A stretch of 64,000 bases of DNA from Paenibacillus radicis (ex Xue et al. 2023). Its GTDB lineage: Bacteria > Bacillota > Bacilli > Paenibacillales > NBRC-103111. Made by a program: the position numbers and the translations under genes. Each line of letters starts with the position of its first letter. The first letter of the stretch is position 1. Shown here piece after piece: positions 17,582 through 26,020 of this stretch. The DNA lies in NCBI RefSeq assembly GCF_024722015.1, contig NZ_JANQBD010000009.1, positions 223,558-287,557 of the forward strand, given 5' to 3'. Below the pieces are notes generated by a model. That model was not told where the DNA came from. It ran no database searches and was given only the letters and a program-made list of their open reading frames with translations.

Positions 17582-20464
17582 GTGGTCAGAGATAATATCG
17601 TAATCAAAGGCGCGAGAGCGCATAATTTGAAGAATATAGACGTTACGATCCCTCGGGATCGTTTTGTCGTGCTCACAGGGCTCAGTGGCTCTGGTAAGTC
17701 ATCGCTTGCCTTCGACACGATTTATGCCGAGGGCCAGCGCAGGTATGTCGAATCGTTGTCTGCATACGCAAGACAGTTCTTAGGCCAGATGGATAAACCT
17801 GATGTAGATTCAATTGAAGGCTTATCGCCTGCCATTTCTATCGATCAGAAGACCACAAGCCGTAACCCGCGTTCCACTGTGGGTACTGTGACGGAGATTT
17901 ACGATTATCTTCGCTTGCTATTTGCTAGAATCGGCCGTCCCCATTGTCCAGATCATAAGTTAGAGATTACGTCACAGACGATAGAGCAGATGGTCGACCG
18001 GATTATGGAATATCCGGAGCGGACACGGCTGCAAATATTAGCTCCGATCATCTCGGGGCGCAAAGGCGAGCATTCCAAATTGCTGGCCGATATCCAGAAG
18101 CAAGGATTTGTTCGGGTTCGTGTAAATGGCGAGACTATGGATATATCCGATAAAATTGAGCTTGATAAAAACAAGAAACACTCGATCGAAGTGGTCGTTG
18201 ACCGGATTGTTGTGAAGGACGATATTCAAAGCCGTTTGGCAGACTCATTGGAAACTGCGTTGAAGCTGGCTAACGGCAGAATTATCGTAGATATATTGGA
18301 GAAGGAGGAGCTGCTGTTCAGCCAGAATCTCGCATGTCCCGAATGCGGATTTAGCATCGAGGAGTTGGCTCCAAGAATGTTCTCCTTCAACAGCCCATTC
18401 GGCGCATGCCCTGATTGCGACGGATTGGGAAGCAAAATGATAGTTGATCCAGACCTGCTTGTGCCAAATCCGACGCTTTCTATCGAGGAGGGTGCATTTG
18501 AGGCTTGGGCTGGCAGCACATCCAACTATTATCCGCAGTTTTTAGCTGCCGTCTGTGAGCATTACAAAATTCCGACGGACAAGCCCGTATCCGAACTGCA
18601 GCCGGAGCAGATAAAGAAGCTGTTGAACGGTACTGGTGGTGAGAAGGTCCGTTTTCGTTATGAGAACGACATGGGACATAGGAAGGAAGCGCTCGTTCCT
18701 TTTGAGGGCATTATTAATAATTTGGAACGTCGCTATCGGGATACGTTCTCTGATGGCATTCGCGAGCATATTGAAACCTACATGAGCTCGAAGCCTTGCA
18801 GCAAATGTAAAGGGCAGCGCTTAAAGCCTGAAACATTGGCAGTTACGATCAATGGGAAAAATATTGCCCATGTAACTTCGCTTTCCATTGGTGATTCGCA
18901 GGAGTGGTTTGAAGGGCTGTCACTGACGGATAGAGAGGTCCAGATAGCGCATTTAATTTTGAAGGAAATTAATGCTCGTCTTGGCTTTCTCGTCAATGTA
19001 GGGCTGGACTACCTGACCATGCACCGTGCAGCAGGTACTTTGTCAGGCGGCGAGGCCCAGCGGATTCGATTGGCTACACAAATCGGATCAAGCTTAATGG
19101 GTGTATTATATATCCTGGATGAGCCAAGCATAGGTTTGCATCAAAGGGATAATGACCGTTTGATTAAAACGCTGGAGCATATGCGCGACTTGGGCAATAC
19201 GTTGATAGTCGTTGAGCATGATGAAGATACGATGCTCGCAGCAGATTATATTATTGATATTGGTCCTGGAGCGGGTATCCATGGAGGTACAGTGGTTTCT
19301 CAAGGGACGCCGCAAGAAATTATGGACGATGCGGGCTCCTTGACAGGACAATATTTAAGCGGGAAGAAGTTCATTCCAATTGCTGCGGAACGCCGGAAGC
19401 CTAATGGAAAATGGCTTGAAATTAAAGGTGCGAAGGAAAACAATCTGCGTAATGTTAACATAAAGATTCCTTTAGGTGTGTTTACATGTGTAACTGGGGT
19501 ATCAGGATCAGGCAAAAGCACATTAATCAATGAGATCTTGTACAAAACATTGGCGAAACAACTCAATGGTGCCAAGGTTCGTCCTGGTGAATACCGTGAT
19601 TTCATTGGGCTGGAGCATGTGGATAAAGTTATCGATATTGATCAGTCGCCAATTGGTCGGACACCACGTTCTAATCCTGCAACTTATACAGGAGTGTTTG
19701 ATGATATTCGCGACGTATACTCCAATACGAATGAAGCCAAGGTACGCGGTTATAAAAAGGGCCGCTTCAGCTTTAACGTAAAGGGCGGACGATGCGAGGC
19801 TTGCCGCGGGGATGGAATTATTAAGATCGAAATGCACTTTCTGCCTGATGTCTATGTTCCATGTGAGATTTGTAAGGGAAAAAGGTACAATCGGGAAACG
19901 TTAGAGGTGCAGTATAAAGGGAAAAACATTTCCGAAGTGCTTGGAATGACGATTGAGGATTCTTGCGAGTTTTTCAAAAACATTCCGCGTATTCACCGCA
20001 AGCTAAGCACTTTACTTGATGTAGGCTTAGGCTACATGGATCTGGGGCAACCGGCAACAACATTGTCCGGCGGTGAAGCGCAGCGCGTGAAGCTTGCTGC
20101 GGAGCTGTATCGCAGGAGTACCGGTAAGACGATTTATATTCTCGATGAGCCGACGACTGGATTGCATATCCACGATATTGACAGGCTGCTTAAGGTTCTG
20201 CATAGGCTGGTTGAAAATGGCGATAGTGTGCTTGTAATTGAGCATAACCTGGATGTCATTAAGACATCCGATTATATGATCGATCTGGGACCGGAAGGCG
20301 GCAGTAAAGGCGGTACAATTGTAGCTACAGGCACACCAGAGGAAGTTGTGAAGGTAGATGGCTCTTATACAGGTCGCTACTTGAAACCAATTCTTGAAAG
20401 AGACAAAGCTCGCTCTGCTGACTATGCTCAACGGCTTAAACAGATGGAAGATGTTGTAGTGTAA
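17582..20464 (+). CDS. uvrA: excinuclease ABC subunit A
   Basis: Damage sensor of nucleotide excision repair, a tandem ABC ATPase dimer. It has 960 residues, full length. The first Walker [10 protein letters not shown] starts at 33, the first zinc module has CPEC and CPDC pairs near 254-281, the second Walker [10 protein letters not shown] lies near 639-647, and the second zinc finger CEAC ... CEICKG near 738-764. Both LSGGEAQR signatures are intact. GTG start at 17582 behind AAAGGATGG; an ATG at 17568 is out of frame. Presumably transcribed from the uvrB promoter. Confidence 0.97.
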   Translation: MVRDNIVIKGARAHNLKNIDVTIPRDRFVVLTGLSGSGKSSLAFDTIYAEGQRRYVESLSAYARQFLGQMDKPDVDSIEGLSPAISIDQKTTSRNPRSTVGTVTEIYDYLRLLFARIGRPHCPDHKLEITSQTIEQMVDRIMEYPERTRLQILAPIISGRKGEHSKLLADIQKQGFVRVRVNGETMDISDKIELDKNKKHSIEVVVDRIVVKDDIQSRLADSLETALKLANGRIIVDILEKEELLFSQNLACPECGFSIEELAPRMFSFNSPFGACPDCDGLGSKMIVDPDLLVPNPTLSIEEGAFEAWAGSTSNYYPQFLAAVCEHYKIPTDKPVSELQPEQIKKLLNGTGGEKVRFRYENDMGHRKEALVPFEGIINNLERRYRDTFSDGIREHIETYMSSKPCSKCKGQRLKPETLAVTINGKNIAHVTSLSIGDSQEWFEGLSLTDREVQIAHLILKEINARLGFLVNVGLDYLTMHRAAGTLSGGEAQRIRLATQIGSSLMGVLYILDEPSIGLHQRDNDRLIKTLEHMRDLGNTLIVVEHDEDTMLAADYIIDIGPGAGIHGGTVVSQGTPQEIMDDAGSLTGQYLSGKKFIPIAAERRKPNGKWLEIKGAKENNLRNVNIKIPLGVFTCVTGVSGSGKSTLINEILYKTLAKQLNGAKVRPGEYRDFIGLEHVDKVIDIDQSPIGRTPRSNPATYTGVFDDIRDVYSNTNEAKVRGYKKGRFSFNVKGGRCEACRGDGIIKIEMHFLPDVYVPCEICKGKRYNRETLEVQYKGKNISEVLGMTIEDSCEFFKNIPRIHRKLSTLLDVGLGYMDLGQPATTLSGGEAQRVKLAAELYRRSTGKTIYILDEPTTGLHIHDIDRLLKVLHRLVENGDSVLVIEHNLDVIKTSDYMIDLGPEGGSKGGTIVATGTPEEVVKVDGSYTGRYLKPILERDKARSADYAQRLKQMEDVVV

Positions 20465-20572
20465 CAATGATTTCGATTTATAATATGAAATTTGGGGAAT
20501 CCTTAAATAAGGCAAAGTAAGGGATGAAACATACGCAAATGTTGACAAACTTGTTACACTTTGCTGAATTAC

Positions 20573-20601
20573 TTGCACTTCAAAGCCAGTCAAGATAAGA
20601 T
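20573..20601 (+). promoter_or_regulatory. promoter of the small membrane-protein gene
   Basis: TTGCAC, 17-nt spacer, TAAGAT, ending 40 nt before the start codon. A perfect TTGACA at 20542-20547 is nearby but has only a poor -10 partner. Confidence 0.55.
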
Positions 20602-20640
20602 AGAAACTAAGCATTTTCGTATACTAGAGGAGGTCTCTCG

Positions 20641-20856
20641 ATGTTTTTAGCTGAAGAGGCAGCGCAAGCAGCGAGCAAATTTACCGGCTTTGATCCATTC
20701 GTGCTGTTGTTCACGATTATTATTGCTATTGGTGTTGTTCGGTTGCTGATTGCTCCTAAGAAAAATCTATTTGCTATCGGTTTTGGCGGCGTTAGCTTGT
20801 TGGTGTTTTTGATTATGGATACCGTTATGGTACTCAATTGGATGGATAAACTGTAG
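20641..20856 (+). CDS. small two-helix membrane protein, unknown function
   Basis: It has 71 residues. A short Ala-rich N-terminus (EEAAQAASKF) is followed by two hydrophobic segments, about residues 20-38 and 45-64, separated by a positively charged APKKN turn. It has a very strong ribosome site (GAGGAGGT), its own promoter and its own terminator, which argues for a real gene. Layout resembles the small DUF2759-type membrane proteins of Bacilli, but I cannot confirm that. It lies after uvrA, roughly where csbA lies near uvrBA in Bacillus, yet the sequence does not look like CsbA. Confidence 0.75.
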   Translation: MFLAEEAAQAASKFTGFDPFVLLFTIIIAIGVVRLLIAPKKNLFAIGFGGVSLLVFLIMDTVMVLNWMDKL

Positions 20857-20902
20857 AAGATCGGATGCTTGCGCTTGTCGCAAGCTACATGGCACGTAAA
20901 TG

Positions 20903-20939
20903 AAGCCCTGGACCACAACGATGGTCTTAGGGCTTTTTT
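20903..20939 (+). terminator. rho-independent terminator
   Basis: AAGCCCTGGACCA pairs with TGGTCTTAGGGCTT around CAACGA, then a T-run. It closes the small membrane-protein gene. Confidence 0.85.
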
Positions 20940-20950
20940 GTCGAACTCAA

Positions 20951-21184
20951 AAGAAAAACGCCGTGCGGCGTCCTTGGTGTACCATGTACGTTTGTGCGTG
21001 AGGAGGGATGGATGTGGGATTCCGGCCACTGTTGAAGTCGTGTTCCTTTGAATGATAGGCTTGCAGCGGTGGGAACACGATCTTCAAAGGCGGACGCTAT
21101 CGCTCCTCCACCCCACATCCATGCCCTCTTTTGTTCTACTCTGTGCTTTGCGTTGCTTCCTTACTTCCTTACCGGTCTTCGATC
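20951..21184 (+). repeat. dispersed foldback repeat, copy A of module 1
   Basis: About 235 bp of non-coding DNA that recurs in inverted orientation at 56629-56864 with roughly 80-85% identity by eye. It contains nested inverted repeats. The outer stem pairs GAGGAGGGATGGATGTGGG (21000-21018) with CCCACATCCATGCCCTC (about 21112-21128). The inner stem pairs TTGAAGTCGTGTTCC (21032-21046) with GGAACACGATCTTCAA (21072-21087). The same pairing is broadly possible in the other copy. It begins just after a terminator. No open frame is convincing. Together with the palindromes at 21460-21648 it fills the 20.94-21.81 kb gap; 21185-21459 shows nothing recognisable. A MITE-like element or a structured RNA are both possible. 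Confidence 0.8.
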
Positions 21185-21459
21185 CAGTATTCCTAGCCGT
21201 GAACACCCTGGTAATACTCCGGTTACATCTCTCCATCACCTACTTCGTACCTAAACTGCGACGGTACCACCGGATCCCCCGCCCTGTAGCGACGTAGGGC
21301 GCTATTAAGGATGGCCGGCTTGCATCACGATTGAAATTGAACATCAGTGCGCCGATATTAACGAAACCTGTAACCCTTAGCACTGATTATTTAAGTGAAC
21401 CTGTCAAGTGCCTTCTTTACAGGCGACTAATTCTTCCTATAATGAATGAGTCGAAGCAT

Positions 21460-21648
21460 TAGCGGAAGTAATCGTTCCTCTATAGTATGGAAAGCACACA
21501 AAACAGAGAGATACCGGAACAACTACTTCCGTTATCTCTCTGTTTTGTGCATAATACTCATCATTCACCCCACATAGCGGAATTCGGACTTCCGCTATCG
21601 TCTTAAATTGGAGGCGGCAGATTAAATAACGGAATTTTCAGTTCCGTT
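21460..21648 (+). repeat. group of GGAA/TTCC palindromes, copy A of module 2
   Basis: Four short palindromes share the plan CGGAA-N6/8-TTCCG: 21460-21482, 21494-21550, 21575-21597 and 21628-21648. The second is the largest, with arms of about 24 bp (CAGAGAGATA ... TATCTCTCTG at its core) extending outward to GCACA ... TTTTGTGC. The third is perfect (TAGCGGAA ... TTCCGCTA). The same four, in the same order and inverted as a block, occur at 56311-56500, including a shared spacer AATTGGAGGCGGCAG. They are non-coding. Confidence 0.8.
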
Positions 21649-21810
21649 CAGGACCTTTAGAGCACATAGCTACTTCCCCGCTATCCGAATATAAAAAGGA
21701 ACTCACCTGATGGTGAAGAAGTAAAAATCTTAAGAATTCATATATGTTAAGAACTTAGAAAGGGCAACCCTGCTTCATGCGTTGGTGTTGTAAAGAACTT
21801 TCTAATGTTA

Positions 21811-21842
21811 AAAAAAGCCGAGGAGCATACCGCTCCTCGGCT
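21811..21842 (-). terminator. terminator of the sugar isomerase gene
   Basis: AGCCGAGGAGC pairs with GCTCCTCGGCT; read on the minus strand it is followed by a T-run (the plus-strand A6 at 21811). Confidence 0.85.
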
Positions 21843-21851
21843 CTTAAATGA

Positions 21852-22820
21852 TTAAACCCACCACATTTGACCTAGTGGTTCCTTGATCAGTATTTGCTGC
21901 AGATTCTCAACCGCTTTAGTAAAGCCTTCATCAACGGACATTAAGCCGTCCTCATGCTCTATGCTCACTACATAATCATAGCCAACCAATCGAAGCGCAC
22001 TGATGATATCCGCCCATGTTTTCATATCGTGGCCGTAGCCTACAGTACGGAACTGCCAAGCACGGTCAAGCATCATGGTATAAGACTGCATATCGGTAAC
22101 ACCGTGTTTATTGATGTTGATCGGATCAATCGAGGTATCCTTAGCATGGAAGTGATGAATAGCGCCGGCACGTCCAAGGATCTGAACAGCTTGCACGGGA
22201 TCGATACCTTGCCACCACATATGGCTTGGATCAAGGTTAGCACCAATTACATCACCTGCAGCCTCACGAAGCCTCAACAGTGTTGCCGGAGTATGTACGG
22301 AAAAACCGCCGTGAAGCTCAAGACCGATCTTTACATTACGGTCAGAAGCGAATTTGCCAGTCTCGGTCCAATAAGGAATGACCTTGTTAGCCCATTGCCA
22401 GTCTAGGATCTCTTGATAATCATTCGGCCAAGGAGCAACCGGCCAGTTCGGATATTTAGCGCCTTCATGGTCGCCGGGGCAGCCTGAGAACGTATTAACA
22501 ACAGGAACTTCAAGCTTCTCAGCCAGCTGTATAGTTTGGATGATGACATCATGATGTTCTTGTGCAATTGGTTTTTGCGGGTGTAAAGGGTTACCATGGC
22601 AGCTTAAAGCACTGATGGTTAAACCGCGGGACTCGACCACTTTTTTGAACGCCTTCAATTTCTCTTCGTCGGCTAATAGCACTTCCGGGTTGCAATGAGC
22701 ATTGCCGGGGTAGCCGCCAGTGCCGATTTCAATTGCTTCCAAGCCTTTTGAAGCAATATAATCCAGCGATTCTTCCAATGACTTTTGCCCGAATAATACA
22801 GAAAATACGCCTAACTTCAT
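21852..22820 (-). CDS. sugar phosphate isomerase/epimerase (xylose isomerase-like TIM barrel)
   Basis: Cytoplasmic TIM-barrel enzyme of the AP endonuclease 2/IolE-type superfamily. It has 322 residues from the ATG at 22820, which has GGAGGTG 5 nt upstream. Visible features are a first strand MKLGVFSVLFGQ, the ISALSCHGNPLHP segment, the metal-ligand block KIGLELHGGFSVHTP (Glu), the ANLDPSHMWWQGIDP block (Asp, His) and HFHAKD, then a final SIEHED glutamate. These metal ligands are intact. Substrate cannot be told; neighbours give no pathway. Many Paenibacillus sugar clusters carry such genes. It has a promoter and an operator-like repeat of its own. Confidence 0.85.
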   Translation of the reverse strand: MKLGVFSVLFGQKSLEESLDYIASKGLEAIEIGTGGYPGNAHCNPEVLLADEEKLKAFKKVVESRGLTISALSCHGNPLHPQKPIAQEHHDVIIQTIQLAEKLEVPVVNTFSGCPGDHEGAKYPNWPVAPWPNDYQEILDWQWANKVIPYWTETGKFASDRNVKIGLELHGGFSVHTPATLLRLREAAGDVIGANLDPSHMWWQGIDPVQAVQILGRAGAIHHFHAKDTSIDPININKHGVTDMQSYTMMLDRAWQFRTVGYGHDMKTWADIISALRLVGYDYVVSIEHEDGLMSVDEGFTKAVENLQQILIKEPLGQMWWV

Positions 22821-22839
22821 AAGACACCTCCGATAAAAA

Positions 22840-22893
22840 TGTACGCGTGTACGCGACTCTCCCAAAGTATAGCATTGTTTGGTTACTTCTCAA
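22840..22893 (-). promoter_or_regulatory. promoter and tandem operator-like repeat of the isomerase gene
   Basis: On the minus strand TTGAGA (22888-22893), 16-nt spacer, TATACT (22866-22871). Downstream of the start point, 22840-22855 is a tandem repeat of TGTACGCG on the plus strand, which also makes palindromes (GTACGCGTGTAC; CGCGTGTACGCG). That layout suits a repressor of the LacI or GntR type; the regulator is unknown. Confidence 0.55.
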
Positions 22894-23112
22894 AGTATAA
22901 GATGCGGACAAGGCAACTTAGTTCATTTTTAAATTAAATGCTTCGACAGTTGTCTCGACATTATTCCCATTTCTTTGCAGACAAGAAGGGCTACAATGAA
23001 AGGGAAGTATATTTCACAAGAGAAGAGGTGTATCCGCGAATCCGAGACTTAACTTTGTCAAAGGGCTGTTTTGCAAAGGGTTACATATTTTTGGATGAGA
23101 GGACGAACCAAT

Positions 23113-23448
23113 ATGCACAATAAGGAAACTCAAATTGTAGAAACAACTTTAGGCCAATGGCTTCGTTTCCCTAATGGCTTTAGAAAGTCCTCCTGCTTGG
23201 TCGAATTATCTAATCATATTTCCCTTAATATTGATTCGAAAACCGGTAAGGTCCATGTTCACAAGAAGGATCACAATCAGGTCTATCAATATCTCGGAGA
23301 AGTGTTCATAACGGCCAGCCATAGTCAAATCCATTGTTCTACCTTGCAAGCCCATATAAGCGACCGTTCGGAATCGTTGTTCACGGCAACGCATCAAATT
23401 TCAAAGATCGAAAATGTGAAATCCACAGAGAAAGGAGAATCGGCGTGA
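23113..23448 (+). CDS. unknown protein, first of a two-gene unit
   Basis: It has 111 residues and I recognise no family. ATG at 23113 follows a GAGAGGA site. Composition is mixed, hydrophilic, with no signal peptide or membrane segment. Beta-rich stretches are seen (SLNIDSKTGKVHVHKK) with several His and Ser. Its last bases overlap the next start by 4 nt (GTGA), so the pair is translationally coupled and probably real. The 170 nt before it show no clean promoter. Confidence 0.55.
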   Translation: MHNKETQIVETTLGQWLRFPNGFRKSSCLVELSNHISLNIDSKTGKVHVHKKDHNQVYQYLGEVFITASHSQIHCSTLQAHISDRSESLFTATHQISKIENVKSTEKGESA

Positions 23449-23675
23449 GAATCAAACTTGAAAATATGGAAATTCCGGTAACGTTCTTATCAAGCGATCA
23501 TAAAATGATTCCCAGGCTCATTCAAGTACTGCAAACGAGGAAAGTGACTGGGGGGCCCGGAACCGTATTCGATCTAGAGCAATTGGAGCGCATAGAGGTC
23601 GTTGGGAATGAAGCGTATCTATATTCTAAGGCTAGTCCAGCTTCAGATAGAGTTTGCTTGGCTTTGCATGGCTAG
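23445..23675 (+). CDS. unknown small protein, second of a two-gene unit
   Basis: It has 76 residues from GTG at 23445, with AAAGGAGA about 7 nt upstream. Soluble and charged, with no family recognised. The stop is followed by a strong bidirectional terminator, which also ends the convergent dlt-like operon. Confidence 0.55.
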   Translation: MRIKLENMEIPVTFLSSDHKMIPRLIQVLQTRKVTGGPGTVFDLEQLERIEVVGNEAYLYSKASPASDRVCLALHG

Positions 23676-23714
23676 GCTTGGTTAAGACATAAGACATTGA
23701 GATAAATGGGCATG

Positions 23715-23769
23715 AAAAAAGAGGAAGCACTCATTCCGTAACATACGGCATGGGAACTTCCTCTTTTTC
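23715..23769. terminator. bidirectional terminator
   Basis: AAAAAAGAGGAAG pairs with CTTCCTCTTTTT, and an inner stem CCGTA-ACA-TACGG is held in the loop. It serves the unknown two-gene unit (plus) and the dlt-like operon (minus). Confidence 0.85.
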
Positions 23770-23777
23770 TTGTGAAA

Positions 23778-24929
23778 TTAGAAGGGCCAATTGAATAGGC
23801 CGCGGTAAATTTTAAACACAGTTTCCTCACTGCCGCTGTAAATGATAACAGAAACAGTAACAATCAATTGAGTGAGTGCACAGCGGGCGAAGAAATAGGT
23901 TTTACTAACCTTTTTCTTGTTGACCGTAGATTTCCCTAATAAATTTTCAAGAGCCATTACAATGCCGTGGTACAAGCCGTACAAAAAGTAAAGCCAACTG
24001 AAACCATGCCACAGTCCGATCAGCACCATAATGAGGATGGATAAGCAGGCTGCGGTTGCTTTGCTTGGGGTTTTCCGGGAAAAGAACATAAAGATATGGT
24101 CACGAAACCAATCGCCAAGTGTTGCATGCCAATTGCGCCAAAATTGGGTAAGCGTGGGTGACTGGAATGGTTTCTTGAAATTTTCCGGAATGTTGTAGCC
24201 CATCAGCCGGCCAAATCCGATTGCAATATCCGAGTAACCGGAAAAGTCGAAGAAGATAAGCGCATAAAACCAAATCATCAGAAACAAAGATTCATGGGTG
24301 TGCAGCTCTTGCTGCTGCATCTGGTTAAACAAGTCAGTCATCCAGGTGACGAGTACAATCTTTTTAAACATGCCCAGAATGATTCGCTTGACTGCATCCT
24401 CGACTTGTCCCGAGTTTAGCTTATAAGGCTGCTTGGTGTCCGCCATAAAGTCCCGAAACTTAAGAATGGGGCCGGAAGTAAAGGTAGGCACGAACAAAAT
24501 GTAGTTAGCATAATCGAGTGCAGGCGTTCGAGCTTCCTTGCCGAAAAAGTAGGCAAAATAATAAGCATCAATGACTTTCAGCACATTGTAAACAAGTCCG
24601 AGCAGAATGACCACATCGAAGAGTGGATTCTCGAACACCTTCATACCGAACAGCCTTAAACAGCAAACCCCTGCTACATTCAGCGCGATGAGAGTAATAA
24701 ACCAACCCTTGCGCCAAGAGGTGACATGGCATAAAAAGAGGAAGCCCAGATAGTTCAGCAGAGTATAGACCACATAAAAGACAAAAAGCTTCTTACTGAA
24801 CACCAGCAAGAAACAAAGATTGAACGCGAGCAGCAATATACGCTTATTATGCGGCCACCAACGGGTTAGGGCCAGAATAAGGACCATACCGATCATCGCT
24901 ACAACCGCGTTCATGTTCAAATACCACAT
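23778..24929 (-). CDS. DltB-like MBOAT O-acyltransferase
   Basis: Polytopic membrane acyltransferase. It has 383 residues with about ten hydrophobic segments. MBOAT hallmarks are FWRNWHATLGDWFRDHIF (about residues 266-283), very close in form to the DltB block, and the catalytic-histidine region LWHGFSWLYFLYGLYHG with H308. In dlt systems DltB takes the aminoacyl group from the carrier protein and moves it across the membrane. The start ATG at 24929 has AAGGGAG 8 nt upstream. It is the last gene of a six-gene operon with carrier protein, ligase, DltD-like and DltX-like genes. On its own it could be an alginate- or other polymer-acetylating MBOAT; the carrier protein and microprotein favour the dlt type. 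Confidence 0.85.
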   Translation of the reverse strand: MWYLNMNAVVAMIGMVLILALTRWWPHNKRILLLAFNLCFLLVFSKKLFVFYVVYTLLNYLGFLFLCHVTSWRKGWFITLIALNVAGVCCLRLFGMKVFENPLFDVVILLGLVYNVLKVIDAYYFAYFFGKEARTPALDYANYILFVPTFTSGPILKFRDFMADTKQPYKLNSGQVEDAVKRIILGMFKKIVLVTWMTDLFNQMQQQELHTHESLFLMIWFYALIFFDFSGYSDIAIGFGRLMGYNIPENFKKPFQSPTLTQFWRNWHATLGDWFRDHIFMFFSRKTPSKATAACLSILIMVLIGLWHGFSWLYFLYGLYHGIVMALENLLGKSTVNKKKVSKTYFFARCALTQLIVTVSVIIYSGSEETVFKIYRGLFNWPF

Positions 24930-24987
24930 AGCGATACTCCCTTAGTGAAAAAATCGGGGGCTTCTAGGAAAGTGTGCAAACGTACCT

Positions 24988-25098
24988 CTAGAATCCTTCG
25001 TAAATAAATAGTCCCTTACCGGTAAAATAAATCAAAACCATGATCAGCATGGCTGTGTAGATGATTATTTGGAGGATTTTACGAGCGAAAGGAGCCAT
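24988..25098 (-). CDS. DltX-like 36-residue membrane microprotein
   Basis: A short gene with a perfect AAGGAGG ribosome site 6 nt before its ATG. The product has a basic N-terminus (MAPFARK), one membrane helix (about residues 8-26) and the C-terminus FIYEGF. Canonical DltX is a ~50-residue single-pass protein that ends in a conserved F-x-Y-x-x-F type motif, and recent work on dlt systems gives its tyrosine a role as an acyl relay between DltB and the polymer. Length, topology, position between the DltD-like and DltB-like genes, and the terminal motif all agree. It overlaps the end of the DltD-like gene by 34 nt, indicating coupled translation. Confidence 0.8.
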   Translation of the reverse strand: MAPFARKILQIIIYTAMLIMVLIYFTGKGLFIYEGF

Positions 25099-25988
25099 GC
25101 GTCAACCTCCTTCGTAAATACAGGAGCGCCCTCTCGGCGGCTCAAATGGACTAGATCATGAAAATATTTTGGATCATACTTTTGCAGCAGGTCAAGTACG
25201 GGTACCTGATAAGCCGTAAGACGGCGATTTACGTCTTCTTGAAGTCCAGGCATATACTTAGGGAGTGCATACCCTTTATTCCATGGCATCCAAACTACAC
25301 GCAGCGGGAGCTGGTTATCCTTGGCATATTGTAAAATCCATTCAAGGGCTTGCAGATTATCCTTATAGTCACGCTGGTTCATCCAGCCGAAACGCTGCTC
25401 GTAATCATTCCATTTGGTTTTGAGCTCTGCATCGGTTTTATGACCGAAATACAGTTCTTTATCGATCCAACGAGGCTCATAAGCTAACAGCTGTGTACGG
25501 TTAAGCTCCACCGCTCCTTTGTACAACTGACGTGCTAGCTCTGTTCCCGAATCGCGGAAGTAATCACGGTATGTATACACATAAGGCTGATACCATGGCT
25601 TGAACCATTGGTAGGTTGGATCTGTCTCAAGGCTATCGAGCATCGTATGTACATCAATACCTATAACAAGCGGTCCTTCGAAATGGTAGAGCCTCTGCTC
25701 CAGAATGGCTTTCAGATCAGTGAGCTTCCCGTAGGAGAGGCCCATTTCTACGAGCCCGGACTTGGAGTCTTTCTCCACAAAGGCGCCCGTCACCGAGGAG
25801 TTGCCGTAAAATACGGAACCGCTGTCCTGCCACTGATGGTGATATAGAGTTTTAGTAAAATCGTTCTTATAAAAGCGCCGTGAAGTAACCATCGGATCCC
25901 ATGCGGTAATGAGAAGATCCGACAGTACAAACGCGGCTAGTAGCAGCAGCACAAAGCTGTTTTTACGAAAAAAAGATATTAGTTTCAT
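25065..25988 (-). CDS. DltD-like SGNH-fold membrane-anchored protein
   Basis: Predicted N-terminal membrane anchor (about residues 10-28) and an external SGNH hydrolase fold. It has 307 residues, shorter than canonical DltD (near 400). Block I is YGNSSVTGAF with the candidate nucleophile S64, and block V is DLVHLS with D278 and H281, so the catalytic triad looks intact. DltD acts on the outer face, transferring D-alanine to teichoic acid. The start ATG at 25988 has a modest AGGTT site. It lies 32 nt after the ligase and overlaps the DltX-like gene. Confidence 0.8.
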   Translation of the reverse strand: MKLISFFRKNSFVLLLLAAFVLSDLLITAWDPMVTSRRFYKNDFTKTLYHHQWQDSGSVFYGNSSVTGAFVEKDSKSGLVEMGLSYGKLTDLKAILEQRLYHFEGPLVIGIDVHTMLDSLETDPTYQWFKPWYQPYVYTYRDYFRDSGTELARQLYKGAVELNRTQLLAYEPRWIDKELYFGHKTDAELKTKWNDYEQRFGWMNQRDYKDNLQALEWILQYAKDNQLPLRVVWMPWNKGYALPKYMPGLQEDVNRRLTAYQVPVLDLLQKYDPKYFHDLVHLSRREGAPVFTKEVDAWLLSLVKSSK

Positions 25989-26020
25989 AGGGGAACCTAC
26001 ATTTTTTTAAGATTTCATAC

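Noticed and set aside
21048..21297. Short frames inside the foldback repeat, partly alike in copy B (56618-56842)
   Set aside because: The likeness follows from DNA repeat identity and inverted stems; no ribosome site, and frames are broken differently in the two copies.
22938..23123. 61-residue frame before the unknown two-gene unit
   Set aside because: Overlaps the better supported start at 23113 and lacks a ribosome site.
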